64,000 nt of DNA, taken from NCBI GenBank assembly GCA_948474755.1, contig CAOLHI010001804.1:682001-746000 (forward strand), given 5' to 3'. Under the pieces are notes generated by a model that saw only the letters and a list, made by a program, of their open reading frames with translations, was not told where the DNA came from and ran no database searches. The stretch is from Ctenosaura bakeri. Taxonomy: Eukaryota > Chordata > Lepidosauria > Squamata > Iguanidae. Within the stretch, counting starts at the first letter, position 1, and each line of letters opens with the position of its first letter. The translations under genes were made by a program, and so were the position numbers. This document shows positions 21,789-33,789 of the stretch, in pieces.

Positions 21789-24175
21789 CTCTTTAACAGA
21801 ATTTAATGAAGTGTGTATTTTTGGGGAGGGAAGCATCAATGAAGTAGAAGAAAAATGTTAACATGTTCGAGCTTTTAATTTCTCTTCTTTACTGAGTTGA
21901 AGATGTAAAACTAACATCAATTATAGTACATGTTAAATTTGGAAAGTTCTTTTAAATAAGAATGAACATAATAACATGCTAAAGTCGTCCATAACTGAGT
22001 GGTAGTAGGATGATATTCTTGGTCTCTGAACATCATCCTACCTCCTTTGCATTACGGAGAGCTGTAGTATGTTATATTTATTCTTTTAAGTAACATTTTT
22101 TAAAAACTGTCAGTATTGTTGTTTCCACTATCCCATAATCTGGGAACTTCAGTTTTGTCTTGCTGTAGCAATGAGAAGAAGCAGGCATAACATGACCCAT
22201 ATTGGTCAAAATATTTAATTCATTTTCACTGTGAACCTAGTTTTTCAATTTGTTTTATGCTCAAGTAAAACACTCAAGCATTGTTTGACCTTGCTTCTTC
22301 AGACAGATGGCCTGCTTTTACTTTTTAAAGAATGGCATATATGTATTGATACACATTTACACATTTATCCTTTAAAGTTTTTTCCAGACTGTTTTTTACC
22401 CTAAACTGCCTCCAAACACAAAATGTAGTGGTTTTTCTACCCCTTACAGCTCACCATACACCTTTAAATCCCTCCATCTGAAAATGCCACATGACTTCTA
22501 GTTTCAACTTGGTATGGCAGCGTGGCCCACCAGGAGTTCAACAATATATGACAAATGGACACTGCCCCCAACACAGTTGCCTTCCTTAGTCTAGACATTT
22601 AATCTCTGGTTTCCTTTCCTGTTGCCTGGTTTCTTCTTGGAGGGGAAATGAACATATGGATATTTTCAGGCATCATCAAACTGACTCTGTTATAGTTAAA
22701 ATGTGTGATTTGTCTTCTAATGTGCTTAAATGGGACAAGTTTAAATTGTTTCCCAACAAGACTAGTCCAAATAACAACAGCAGAATCAGTATCTAAAACC
22801 TCTTGTTCCATTCAATTTTTTTTAAAACAGAGAAAGAAAGAAGGAAAGAAAGAAAGAAAAAGAGAAAATAGAAGTTAGAAGGCGTTGTTCCTGTGACTGC
22901 TTTGGTGACAGTGACTAATCATGCATGCAACACTAAAAACATGCAGATAGCTTTATAATCATTAACTTGTTTGAGCTTCAGAATAATCAGTAGACAGCTA
23001 TAATTCAAATGTTCAAGATGCACAAGTCAGGCTGATAGATTGTATGCAACAATCACAGAACCAGAGTAAACCTGCTAGAATATATCAGAAATGACTTTTT
23101 CTCATTTTCACCTGGAGATGAATGTGCTAATGTGATTTCTCATTAAAAAACAGCCTATAGAAGGCAGACATTTCAAGGGCAGAAAAATAAATTTGCAGCT
23201 CTGAAAAACACATTTGCACCTAGAAAGCAGACATTCACTGCACACTGAACAACAAAAACATATTTATTTTCTAATAGAAAAACCACCCACTGGCACCTAG
23301 GACTGAAGAGGGAAAAAGAATTGAAATGGTATCTATCAGGTCCAAAGGCAACAGTTTACCGAACAGATCACACTAGAGGATGATCCATTCATGACCAGGC
23401 TTATTTGGGCCTTTGGTAAGATCAAAGACTTGAACATTTTCATTTATGGAGATGTCTAATGGGCATCAACAATGCCATCATCATTTCACAGCACAGTTAT
23501 TGTAAATAGATGAATACAAAAATTTTAAACAGGTTGATGCACAAGTTACTTGTTCAAAACCACAAAACCCCCACCTATAATGAATTCTAAGCTTCTGAAA
23601 GGCTAGAAGATATTCTTAGGTGCAAAGAATAATATAGGAATCCAATATAGAATAAAGAAGGTTTTAGTACCACAAATTAAATGAGCATTTTGGATGTGGA
23701 GAGCTGTGTAGATTACTGAAATAATGTATAATATATGTGAAGTGCTAAGTAATATCTGCCGATCATCAGAACTTTTTTTTTATTATTTCCCAAGATGAAC
23801 TTTTACCTACTACCTTTTTACAAGGACCGTTACCAGTTTTCCTTTTTGAAAGAACTTTTTGGATTCAAGGGGGAGGGACGTTCCATGGCCAACATTTGCA
23901 TTCAAGCTTCTGATATTGGACTATTTTTGGTTTTCTGCTTCCTTCAATGACTTTTCTATTATCCTGCCACTAATCTGGGACACATACATGGAATTATTGC
24001 CAGTTCTCTGTTTATACCGGTTATTTTTTTGTTATCAATCCATTGGTGAGGGCGATTTCTATGTTTTGCTATGTCTTGTTCTTTCAATGATAAAACAACT
24101 CTCCTTTCTCTCTCCCTCTTGAATGTTTTCTTCCCTTTTTGGTGGTTTACTGCAACTTTACTCAATTCCTTTGTA
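21789..24175. other. unassigned, presumed CNTNAP2 intron
   Basis: AT-rich and unique-looking. It contains only a (GAAA)n microsatellite at 22831-22868. Confidence 0.5.
22831..22868. repeat. (GAAA)n microsatellite
   Basis: Imperfect AGAAAGAAAGAAGGAAAG-type run. Confidence 0.85.
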
Positions 24176-25209
24176 TGTTAGGTTAGGTTTCACGCTCCCA
24201 ATTAGGCTCTAAAAATATTTGTTGTTTAATTGGAAAATGTACAATATAGTACACTCATTGTCCTTTTGGGGGGGGGATTGTTATTCCACTGGTACACCCT
24301 ATCCTGGGGTCTACAATTTTTAATATCAAATATCAAATCCAGGCAACCAGAGAGGTTGCCTGAAGGAGCACATAGGCAGCAACGGTCGAATGATCAAGAA
24401 CTAGGTCAGGCCAGTAAAATCCCCAGTCACGTAGCCCAAGGAGACGTCAAGCTGTGCAAACTCACGGTAAACAAAGGGTCCTCAGCCACAAAGAAGCCAA
24501 CATGAGGGAATTAGCATGTTTTCCTCAAGTTGAGCACTTATGATTCCAGAAAAATCATCCAAAGCAAGGACCATCTACAAAAATTTACATTACAACCCAT
24601 TGCAACCAAAGATCCTGAAACATTGGCAATACATCATAAAGCCATCATGCAAAACAAGTTGCCTTTGTGGAGCTTCCTTTCCTTTGGGGTGCCTATTGTT
24701 CTCCCTGGGAGAGAATTTGCCCTTGAGGTATGTTTTCCCCTACAAATAGTCCTAGTTTTTGAGAATTTCTCTGGATAACTCCCTGCCACGCTAGCAGACC
24801 ATTTCTCTGTTAGTTGAGTAATCCCCTCAGCTCTCTCTTTGCTGAGTTCCACTTTGCTTGCTGCTTCCTGGACCAAGGACTTCAGGAGAGGTGCAGTATC
24901 ACCCCATCTATAATCCCTCTCTGAATCCCCTATCAAATTTTCCCACTCTTTTGCTTTTTAATAGGTCTTGTGTGAGTGTGTGAGTGATTGCATTGGTGTG
25001 TAAGATTTTCATTCAAATAAAATCATTTATTTGATACCTTTGACTGTTTTTTGGCTTGGCCTGACCCCATAAAAACTGGGTAAAAAGACCCTAGTAGGTT
25101 ACCCTGCCTCTCATATTGCCACCGCTTGTGCTCCTTTAAGTTCCCCACTCTTCCTTATATGGAGCATATCGAGGTGTCCCCCAAGGGACCCCTAGAAACC
25201 AGGGTAACA
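24176..25209 (+). mobile_element. solo LTR, family B (probable)
   Basis: It starts TGTTAGGTTAGG and ends CCAGGGTAACA. It has AATAAA at 25017-25022 followed by a segment (GGCTTGGCCTGACCCC... TAGGTTACCCTGCCTCTC) that reappears in antisense in the LTR at 40843-41749. The 4-bp flanks TGTA (24172-24175) and TGAA (25210-25213) differ at one base, compatible with an aged duplication. No internal coding region adjoins it. The left boundary is less certain than the right. Confidence 0.6.
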
Positions 25210-25340
25210 TGAAGACTGGAAAAGGAGACAACACAACAAACAGAGTATTAACTCAGCCATGTAGTGTTTTGATTACAAAAAGGTAACTTGACTCAGACCT
25301 ATTGCTGTTAATGAATCCTGAAAATCATAATTTCTATATC

Positions 25341-25527
25341 TGTTGTGTGTCTTCAAGTTATTTCCAACTTATGGGGTCCCTAAGGCAAACCTATCATGTT
25401 TTTTGTTTTGGAGGCAGTGTGTGAGACATACCCAAGGTCACCCAGGGGGTTTCCATGGTTGAGCAGGTAATAAAACCCTGGACTTCAGGGTTGTTGTTGA
25501 GCACTCAAACCACTGCACCATATTGTA
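25341..25527 (-). repeat. tRNA-headed Sauria-type SINE, antisense
   Basis: The low end (GTGTGTCTTCAAGTTATTTCC) is the antisense of the Bov-B-like 3' tail. The high end (CCCTGGACTTCAGGGTTG... GCACTCAAACCACTGCACCA) is the antisense of a tRNA-like head with the B-box and A-box regions. The same SINE lies in sense at 54218-54360. Tail sharing with Bov-B implies mobilisation by the RTE machinery present in this window (established for Sauria SINEs). Confidence 0.75.
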
Positions 25528-25709
25528 GGATAATTAACATTTCAAGGCATTCAAGGCAATTCAAAGCAGAACTTCAAGTACATTTTTGTTGCAATAGAGA
25601 ATACAACTGAATTTTCTTCTTGTCTGTGCAGAATAAATAAATAAAATGGAAACTCATCATGGTAATGTTCATACGGTATCTCTCCCCCCGCCCAGTTTTA
25701 TTTTAGGGG

Positions 25710-25758
25710 CATAGATAGATAGATAGATAGATAGATAGCAAGATAGATAACAAGATAG
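25710..25758. repeat. (ATAG)n microsatellite
   Basis: Seven uninterrupted tetramers followed by imperfect AAGATAGATAACAAGATAG. Confidence 0.95.
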
Positions 25759-26240
25759 CTGAGAAATTCCAGTTTAAAAAAAAATAAGCTACTCTTAACC
25801 ACCTTTCTGGATATAGACTTAAAACAGCAACCACTTAAAGAAACAAGAATTACAGTGGTATACCTGTACTATGCACAATATGTCAGGTATGTGTGAGGAA
25901 TTAATGCAACTAATGTTTTATAATGAATTTATATTTTCTAAAACTATGCCTCCTGAACTTCCATGGACATGGACGCATTTTGTAGTCAGAAATCTATACA
26001 TGGCTGGGCTTCCAACAGATTGTACAACAGAAAACAAAGCTGTTGGCAAATTACACGAAGTAAAATTTCTAAAATGTACATAAACACATTTTAGTTAATA
26101 GGTACATGTGTCCTATGTCAGCCAAAAAGATCTATTGATTTCTATTCAGGGGAAATCTTCCTAGGAACTGGAGAGGAAGAACATAAGTGGAGGACAAATA
26201 AGTACCTGAAGACTGATGGATATTTCAAGTCTTCTCCACC

Positions 26241-26267
26241 CACCTCCCTCCCTCCCTCCCTCCCTCC

Positions 26268-26301
<34 letters not shown>

Positions 26302-26316
26302 TACACACACAGACAT
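26241..26316. repeat. compound microsatellite (CCCT)n(CT)n(CA)n
   Basis: CTCCCTCCCTCC passes into CTCTCTCTCT, then CACACACACACA and ATACACACACAG. Confidence 0.95.
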
Positions 26317-27492
26317 AGGCACAGGCACAACATGCAGAATCTGTAAGAGGTCAAACAGAGGCATTCCATCTGTGTATCCTGGCTTTCAACCTATGCTCTG
26401 GGTATAATTGATGGTTATTCATACAATGAGTATAGCCATGATAAGTAACAATCCTTCTTTCAGCTGTAATCCATATGCAGAATAGAACAAGCTAGGTGCA
26501 GCATGTGAAAGTAGTTTGGGGGAGAAAGTTGGAATATAAAATGCCAAAAAAAAATAAAAATTAAACATTCTTGTGTATAGAACTAGTTTGCTTGTTGTGA
26601 ATGGAGAGCAATTGGGGACTGTTAGCCTATATATATAGCATCAGTCTTGCCCTTACATCTTACAAAATTAAACTATTAAACTATTGTGAAGGCTTAAAAA
26701 AATGAAATATATTTCATTCACTGTCTTTGGCACAAGCGTTTTTCAGCTGATAATACCTGCCTTCTAGCATTAATTTACCAGGAAATTAGTATGATTGAGT
26801 CTGCTAAAGTACATTGAATGCTTTGTGATGCTCAGAAGGTTTTAGACATCTAAGTCCATTTGAACACTTAATACATTATTCAAGTTACTATTAATAATAG
26901 GTAAATTTGCATCTTTGTGAATGAATTCAGTAGAGCTCTTTCCAGGTTATGGAAATCATGGATGGGGGAAAAAGAGAAAAAGAAAGCTGCTCTCTTTCTG
27001 ACTAGGCAAACAAGCAGTTACTTTCCTCACCAAACAAGCCTGTTGGAATAATGGAAACTAGCTGATATGTGACTGAGCAGGGTTGGTCAACAGAAAAACC
27101 ACATATAAGGCTCTGCTTGTTCATTTTTACAGCCTGTTTCAGGTAGAAAATGGTATAAAATACATTTGGATAATGTTCTTAATAATATGGTGATCCAGTG
27201 TGGGGGAAAACAGTGTTTTCTTCTTTAAAAGCCCCTTTTGCTATTAAGACAAAGCAATCCTTTAAGGGCAAAAAAAAAATGCACTAAAGGAAAGGAAATA
27301 CATTCTTTTTTAGGCAATGCAGTGTACTGAATTTTGGCAGCACATTAAGTCCTGGTGGATTTGGGAGGGAAAACACTCAACATGCAGTGACTGTAGAAGA
27401 GATAACTGCTTGTAACAGTTCTTAACAAATGCTGTGACATTCACTCCTCACTTCTCTCCTAGGATGGGGAGAGCAGCCAGGGCACAGTAATT

Positions 27493-27518
27493 GGGGTGGG
27501 GGGTGGGGTGGGGGTGGG
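27493..27518 (+). repeat. G-run cluster, potential G-quadruplex
   Basis: Five runs of four or more G separated by single T bases (GGGGTGGGGGGTGGGG and onward). Confidence 0.85.
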
Positions 27519-27734
27519 ATCCTATCTTATCTTAGTCCCTTGGTAGCTAGCTTTAATCCCAGAAACATGGATGCTGTTTCTGCATTGAATTTGAATAAAT
27601 TGATTACTGCAACATTGTTGCATTGAGATAGATAGGCAGAATTAAATCTGACCCTTTGAGGAAAATTAATATATTTTTAATTTATTAAAACATTTCTACT
27701 TAACTCTATATCATACTTATCTCACAGCAGCTTG

Positions 27735-28385
27735 TAAGTCTCAGAATTTTAGAGTTTGAAAGGTCCAGAAAGGTAATCTAATCCAACTCCCTGCCATGCA
27801 GGAATACACAACAAAGTCCTGCTGAAAGACATCCTTTCAACTTCTGTTTAAAGATCTCCAAAGATGGAGAATCTGCCATCCTCTGTGGCAGTCTATGCCA
27901 CTATCAAACAGCTCTTACAGCAAAAAGTTCTTCCTAAATGTTAGATGGAATCTCTTTTTTTGCTGCTTGAATGTGAATGGACTGTTTCATGTTCCTGCCT
28001 CTGGAGCAGCAGAAACATTTCCTAAATGACATCCCTTAAAAAATTAAAGATAGTTATCATGTTTCATCTCAGACTCTTCTCCAAGCTAAGTATACCCAAC
28101 TCCTTAAAGCATTCCTCATGAGCCTTAGTTTCCAAACCTTTGATCATCTTGGTTCCACTTTTCTGGACATGTTTCAGTTTGCCAGCATCCTTCTTCAGCT
28201 ATGATGCCCAGAACTGGACCCACTATACCAGATGAGGTCTGATCCAAGCATAATAGAGTGTCACTACTTCCCTCCATCTGGACACAATGCTCCTGTTGAT
28301 GCAGCTCAGAATTACATTGACTTTTTTGGCAACCGCATCACACTGTTGAGTCATGTTTACCTCGTGGTATAAGACCCCCACAGGA
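27735..28385 (-). mobile_element. old CR1 LINE relic, antisense
   Basis: It can be followed by eye along the young CR1 at 9238-9900: CCCTGCCATGCAGGAA, AAAAAGTTCTTCCT, GATGCCCAGAACTGGAC, GCATCACACTGTTGAGTCAT. It has many substitutions and no open frame. It represents an older CR1 subfamily or insertion than the other copies. Confidence 0.85.
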
Positions 28386-28756
28386 ACTGTTCATGTATGT
28401 TGTTGTGCAGATAAACCTCATTCTGTGCTCATAAAGTGTCTAAAGCACTTGTACTGAAAATGTATTCTAGTTGAATGTGGGTTTCCCTCAACAGAAAGAT
28501 CCAAAACAGAGAATAAGGTTCCCTAAAGGACAGCAGGTTTATAATGACCCATCTCCCCCAGCAGGCAATTTCAGGAAAGCCAGGTATGTTCTAAGGTATA
28601 CTTGCAGGTTGCACAGATTCATCGTGAGACTCAACAGGATTGGATACAATTCTTTATTTATGTACGGCCACATCAATAGGAAAATGGTGTGCTTGGAGAA
28701 CAGACATATACACATATATACACACATATAAATATGTCCAGAGCACTTCAAAGAAA
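28386..28756. other. unassigned sequence
   Basis: Nothing recognised apart from a short ACATATA-rich run near 28705-28730. Confidence 0.4.
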
Positions 28757-29130
28757 GAGTCCCCCACATCTGCAAGTTTCACTTTTGCGAATTTGATTAT
28801 TCACGGATTATTTGCTGTCACCTCTGCTGCCACTCTATGCCATTTTTAATAAGGACTACAAGCCTTGTGAGACTAAGAAACTGCAACTGAGGCTTGTAAG
28901 TCCCCATTAAAAATGGTGTGGGGCAGTAGAGGTGGCAGTAAGCCCCACCAACCCCCCACTTCTGCCTTGTGAAGGAATCTTGATGCCTCTAAAGAATCCA
29001 TGGTGAGTTGAACATGGTGATCATATCTTTTATGTGTGTTAAATTTGGTTTGGAAGAGCCTAAAGTTATTCATGGTTTTTCCACTTTCACAGGGATCCTG
29101 TGCCCTTAACCCAGTGAATGTGGAGGGATA
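28757..29130. mobile_element. Tigger-like non-autonomous DNA transposon, copy 2
   Basis: Collinear with 1431-1781 over the termini (CCCCCACATCTGC; reverse right end TCCCTCCACATTC) and the interior (GATTATTCACGGATTATTTG, CACTTCTGCCTTGTGAAGGA, GAACATGGTGATCAT). It retains an internal inverted segment, CCATTTTTAATAAGGACTAC against its complement ending at about 28917, which copy 1 lacks. TA follows the right end. Confidence 0.7.
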
Positions 29131-29339
29131 AATAAATAAATACATATGTACATATCTATATACTTATCCATCTGCAAATAATTTTTTTCTTATATTCAAA
29201 TAAATACATTGATATTAAATATCTGTAGCTGCTCAACTTTGTAAGGTGAACAGTTACCTCGAATATGTATCAATTGCTTTTTCCTTACACCCCTAATCTA
29301 TTTCTACTTCCAGCTGTCCTATTGTTAGAAATCTTACAA
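29131..29339. other. AT-rich sequence, possibly 3'UTR of the adjoining L1
   Basis: It may be the antisense 3'UTR of the L1 that begins at 29340, but no tail is clear. Confidence 0.3.
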
Positions 29340-31897
29340 TTTGATTTTTTGCTTTGTTTTTGTTTCTTCTCTTTATAGCAAGACTTTCTGCTTTTTTGAT
29401 GTACACACTCTTGTTTCAGTGTAAGACATAAATCATAAAAAGATAAAAGATAGTTCTTAGATGATTTTTAGTTTGTGTCAGTAGCTCTACTTTAATCGTA
29501 CTTTATAATGATCTCATCATTACCAGCTTATAACCGTACCATATTTTTTTTTACTAAGAAATTACTTATTGGTTCTCTACATAATTTTGCTCCTGTGTTT
29601 TTCTCCTTAACCAATATGTCAGATTGTTTAGGTTTTTCATCTCAATCAGCTTTACTAACCATTCTTCAATCTCTGAAGTATCACTGCTTTTCTAAACTAG
29701 TGCATAAAGAATTCTAGCCATTGTAATCATACACAATAACAGTCTCCAGTAGGTTTTTTTTTTTTTTGGTAAATTCATAATCCAGTCCATCTAGCATGTT
29801 TAAAAGGAAGAGTTCAGGAGTCATAGGGAAAGTTAGTTGTAAAATCACTGACATGGGTCTGTGAATATTATTTCAGTATTTTTTTTGCCGTTGGGCACAA
29901 CCACCACAAATGATAAAAAGTATCCATTGATTCTTTCATTTCCAACAGTTTGCGTTCCTGGTTTTGTACATTTTGTCTAATATGTCAGGATACCACCCAC
30001 AAACCATTTTAAAGTGGTTTTCTTTCTAGTTTTGGGATGCTGTAAACTTCTTGGTTTTCCTCCTGAATGTCATGCCCAACATTTTGTACCCATTTAACCA
30101 TCAATTTCATTTTATAAAACTAAAGTTTCGTGTCTCCAATTGTCAAATAATATTCTTCTATTTCATTAGGTTCTCTTCTATTTTTAATTCTTTCTGGTTT
30201 CAGGTCCATTTTAAATCTCTCTGTTAATTGCATGTGTAAGAACCACTGACATTTAAATCCTGTACTTTCTACTTCTTCTCTTGTTTTCAGCTTGACTTAT
30301 GTGTTTCTTCTTTCAGTTAATAAATCTTTATATCTTTCTCAGTCTTCTTTGGGGTCACAGCACCTTGTGTGAAACACCTCCTGAGGGGAAACTAATTGGG
30401 GAATTTTTCTGTATAACTTATTTTTAAATTTCAACCAAATATTTAAAAGCAATCTTCTAATATAACGATTTTGAAAGTTTTTATCTAGCTTTGTCTTACA
30501 GTACCAAACATAAACATGCCAACCAAATCTAAGGTCAGGCCCCTCTAAAGATAAGGTCTTCATATTTTGCACTTTAATCCAGTCCATAATCCAAGTCAAT
30601 CTACTTGCATAATAGTTACTTTTTAAAGTCCCAGTAATCCACATCCTCCTCATTCTTTTTGTGCTGCAAAAATTTTCCATTTTATTCTTGGCTTTTGCCC
30701 ATTTCAAATGATATTTGACCATTCTTTCTGCTGTAGGGAAAAGCACTTATAATTGATGATAAAAGATAAATTTTGTGGAAAAAAATTTTTTTGGGCAGGA
30801 TGTTCATCTTTATTGCAGAAATTCTGGCTAGTAACGATAATTATAATTTGGACCAGTTTTTCAAGTCAACTGCTAATTTCCTTCCAAGCTGATTTGTTGA
30901 AAAAGTTCTGTATTTTGTTTGGATATCCAAATTCCTAAATATTTTCTTCTCTTTTCAACTTTGAATTCAGTTACTTCTAAAAGTTCTTCCTTTTTGTGTT
31001 CCCAACATTTTTTCTCAGAATTCTTGTCTTTTTTAAATTTATTTTGAAGCCAGCTACATCACTGAACTTTTTCAACTTATCAAGAAATCTTCCAATCCTT
31101 GTAGGGAGTCCTCTGGAAATATCACTAAATCATCCACATTTGCCTTGAGCTTGTATGTTTGGCCTTTCATATTGATTCTACTTAACCCCAGGTTAGCTTG
31201 TATGTTTCTGTTTAATATTTCTAGAATTATAATAAATAAAAGCAGAGAGAGGGGGCATCCTTGCCATGTGTCCTTTTTTATATCACATTGTTTTCTTTCC
31301 TCATTTATGATAAGTTGGGCCCTTTGGTTTTGTAAATTTCTTTAATCCATGTGGTGAAACGTTGGTCTGTCTCCATTCTTTGAAGTAGCTGTGTCATAAA
31401 GTTCCAATTCACTTTGTCAGCAACAACAAAGATCATTGCCATTTTTTTTCTTGTTATGTTTCTCATAACATTCAATTACATCAGCTCCTGTCCTTCTATT
31501 GTTTCTAATTAGTCTTTTTGACAGGAAACCATTTTGATCTTCATCTATTATCGCTTGAAGAACTTTTTTTAGTCTTTCGGTGAGAATATTAGCAAAAATT
31601 TTGTAATCTATATTGAGCAGTGATATTGGTGTATAATTATTTGGTTCTCTGCGCTCTTTCCCTTTTCTTGGAATGAGGGTGATATTTGCCTCATTCCAAG
31701 AATTTGGTATACTTGTTTTTATAATTTCATTCAGTGTTTTTTGAAATGGAACTGCCAACATATCGTCCAGTACCTATTGCTGAAAAACTATCTATGCCTG
31801 ATGCTTTTTGGGGGGCCCTTGTTACTTATTATTAAAAGGATGCTTTTTTATAATGCTCATTGCTAACCTGCTCCTTTTTGATATTTTTGACTGTCTC
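29340..31897 (-). pseudogene. L1 LINE, antisense, decayed ORF2
   Basis: Minus-strand blocks in order: 31761-31417 reads AVPFQKTLNEIIKTSIPNSW, ITLIPRKGKERREPNNY, LLNIDYKIFANILTERL and IDEDQNGFL (reverse-transcriptase fingers). 30746-30339 reads YHLKWAKAKNKMENF, ITGTLKSNYYASRLTWIMDW and DLRFGWHVY. Around 29930-29890 lies a damaged H-x-WW-x-C patch, then TPELFLLNMLDGLDYEF and LVKLIEMKNLNNLTYWLRE (about 29660-29600). Frameshifts and stops are frequent, and the catalytic Asp box region is not visible in an open frame. The 5' part is missing at or near the LTR that starts at 31898. The 3' boundary is approximate. Confidence 0.85.
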
Positions 31898-32760
31898 TGT
31901 TATCACGGTTACGATATGTCTGATGAGAGCACTAGATATCCTTTTGATATCAAATAATTTGGCCTTTGCTTGACCTTTCTCTGCCACCCTACTCCACGTG
32001 CTTGCAGAGGCCCCCTGGACAAGCACGTAAGGGCGTGGCCGTTAATGGCTGTACATTCCAAACCTCTTTCAGGCAGGCAACTTAAGCCTCTCCGTTGCTT
32101 TAGGGAAAAACCTCCCTGCAAGCCAGCTTTGCTCAGCGCATATCCACACAAAGCTGCACGGCCGAGAGCCGAGCCATTCCATTGTATCGGGCAATTAACG
32201 AACTAGCCACGCTATTGTCTTAAGAGCTAAGCTAATCATGCAAAACCTGACTTTTTCCAACTCCTTTGTCCAACTCCAAATTTCCTTTGTTCTCACCGAG
32301 CATAACATGGCCTGTAGGTAAAATCCACCCTATAAAAGGTCCCCACTTTTGGGACGTCTTCGAACTACATTGGACTTTCATCCCGCCTTGCTGCCAGTTT
32401 GTCTAAGGAGCTCCCCTCAGCCAGCCACACTGAGCTTTCTTCCCCGGAACCCCATCTTTCTTCCCAGGACTATGAGACCATTACCCATTCCCTAAACTCT
32501 CTATTTCTGTTTCCAAGTTAGCTAGAGTGCGTGTTGTTTTATTTGCTGTTTATCTTTCAATAAAACTGTTATTTTTGTTACTTTTAAAATTGGCTGTCTG
32601 CTCTCTGACCTGAAGCCACAGACATAGGGTTAAAGATCCTTGCTAAAGTTACCTTGCCTCTTGTTTAGCCAAGAGAGTGCTCAAGCTAAATTCCCCCCAA
32701 CTTGTGTTTTTATTTGGTAATTTGGGTGCCCCCCCAGGACCCCCAACATACAGGGTAACA
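31898..32760 (+). mobile_element. solo LTR, family B, perfect 4-bp TSD TCTC
   Basis: It starts TGTTATCACGG and ends ACAGGGTAACA, with TCTC duplicated at 31894-31897 and 32761-32764. A strong TATAAAAG box is at 32331-32338 and AATAAA at 32559-32564. No primer-binding site or coding region follows. The LTR-type promoter lies in plus orientation, opposite to the CNTNAP2 exon. Confidence 0.88.
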
Positions 32761-33789
32761 TCTCTTGGGGGAAAAGACACTTAAAATAGGGAAAAAAAGC
32801 ACAAAAGTCCTTCAAAATGTCTTCACAAAAGGCATGTTTTGAGAATAACAAGGAAATGGTATCCACTACACTAAGAAGAATAACACTGTTGTTTGGTTCT
32901 TTTTAAAAGTAAAAATGTTGATTACATCAAAACCTAAAAAGAAATGCATTACAAATAATGTTATTACTTACAGTGATTTATTTGTAAATTCCAGTCAAGC
33001 ATCTTCCAAAAGAAGAAATAAAAAAAAAACACATTTTTCTAACCTGGTATTTTTCTTCTAAAAGCAGTCAGAATCATGCCATACTGTTAAGTTCAAGAAA
33101 GATCAGAACCTAATTCCAAAGTTGCACTGCACTCACAATTAAAATGCATTTATATGGCTGGGGATGGGTGATAGTTTTTTCAGAGACAAGAGTAGTATGA
33201 AAAGGGTTTCTTACAATTGATCATCCATCTTATTTTTGTCTTGGCAAAAAGTTTGGCAAATTCTAATAACAGCAATCATCCAAATATTGATATATGTAAG
33301 TCTAATTTCAACTTATACTTGCAGATGTACTTTTGCTGTTGTCATTGCAGAGACTGGTATTCCAGCCCTCCCTCCACAGCCACTCTATTTTTGATGAAGA
33401 GCAGAGGGGATCAGAGAAGACATAATCTCAGATCATAGCCAGGTGCAGACCAAAGATATCATCTGCTTTGGAGGACCCGGGCAGACTTTGGTGGAAAAGG
33501 TCCTCAGTCTACATCTGGCTATGGGAACATATTTAGATATTTCTCCAATCCTCTTTGCACTCTTCCTGCCACAGAACGGCTGCTGGAAGAGGCCTGCAGC
33601 TGCACAACAGTGAGTCCTAGGGGTGGGGAGAAGGGATTGATAACAGACTTCTGTATGAAGAATTCTTGTGCTACTCACAACCATCTAAGATCCTGGTCAT
33701 TGTTGCAAAAACTGATAAAACTCCATTGATTAAAGGCAAAGAGGGACAAATATGTGTACAGCAAAAAAACCAAAAATTGAGTGTATGTT
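32761..33789. other. unassigned sequence
   Basis: No gene seen. It contains the small inverted repeat at 33434-33531. Confidence 0.4.
33434..33531. repeat. short inverted-repeat element (possible MITE)
   Basis: CATAGCCAGGTGCAGACCAAAG at the left and CAGTCTACATCTGGCTATG at the right are imperfect reverse complements, with ATCTGCTTTGG/CTTTGGTGG inside. No clear target duplication. Confidence 0.4.

Larger units (their letters stand above)
25528..27734. other. unassigned, presumed intron, with microsatellites
   Basis: It contains the simple repeats at 25710, 26241 and 27493 and otherwise nothing recognisable. Confidence 0.5.
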
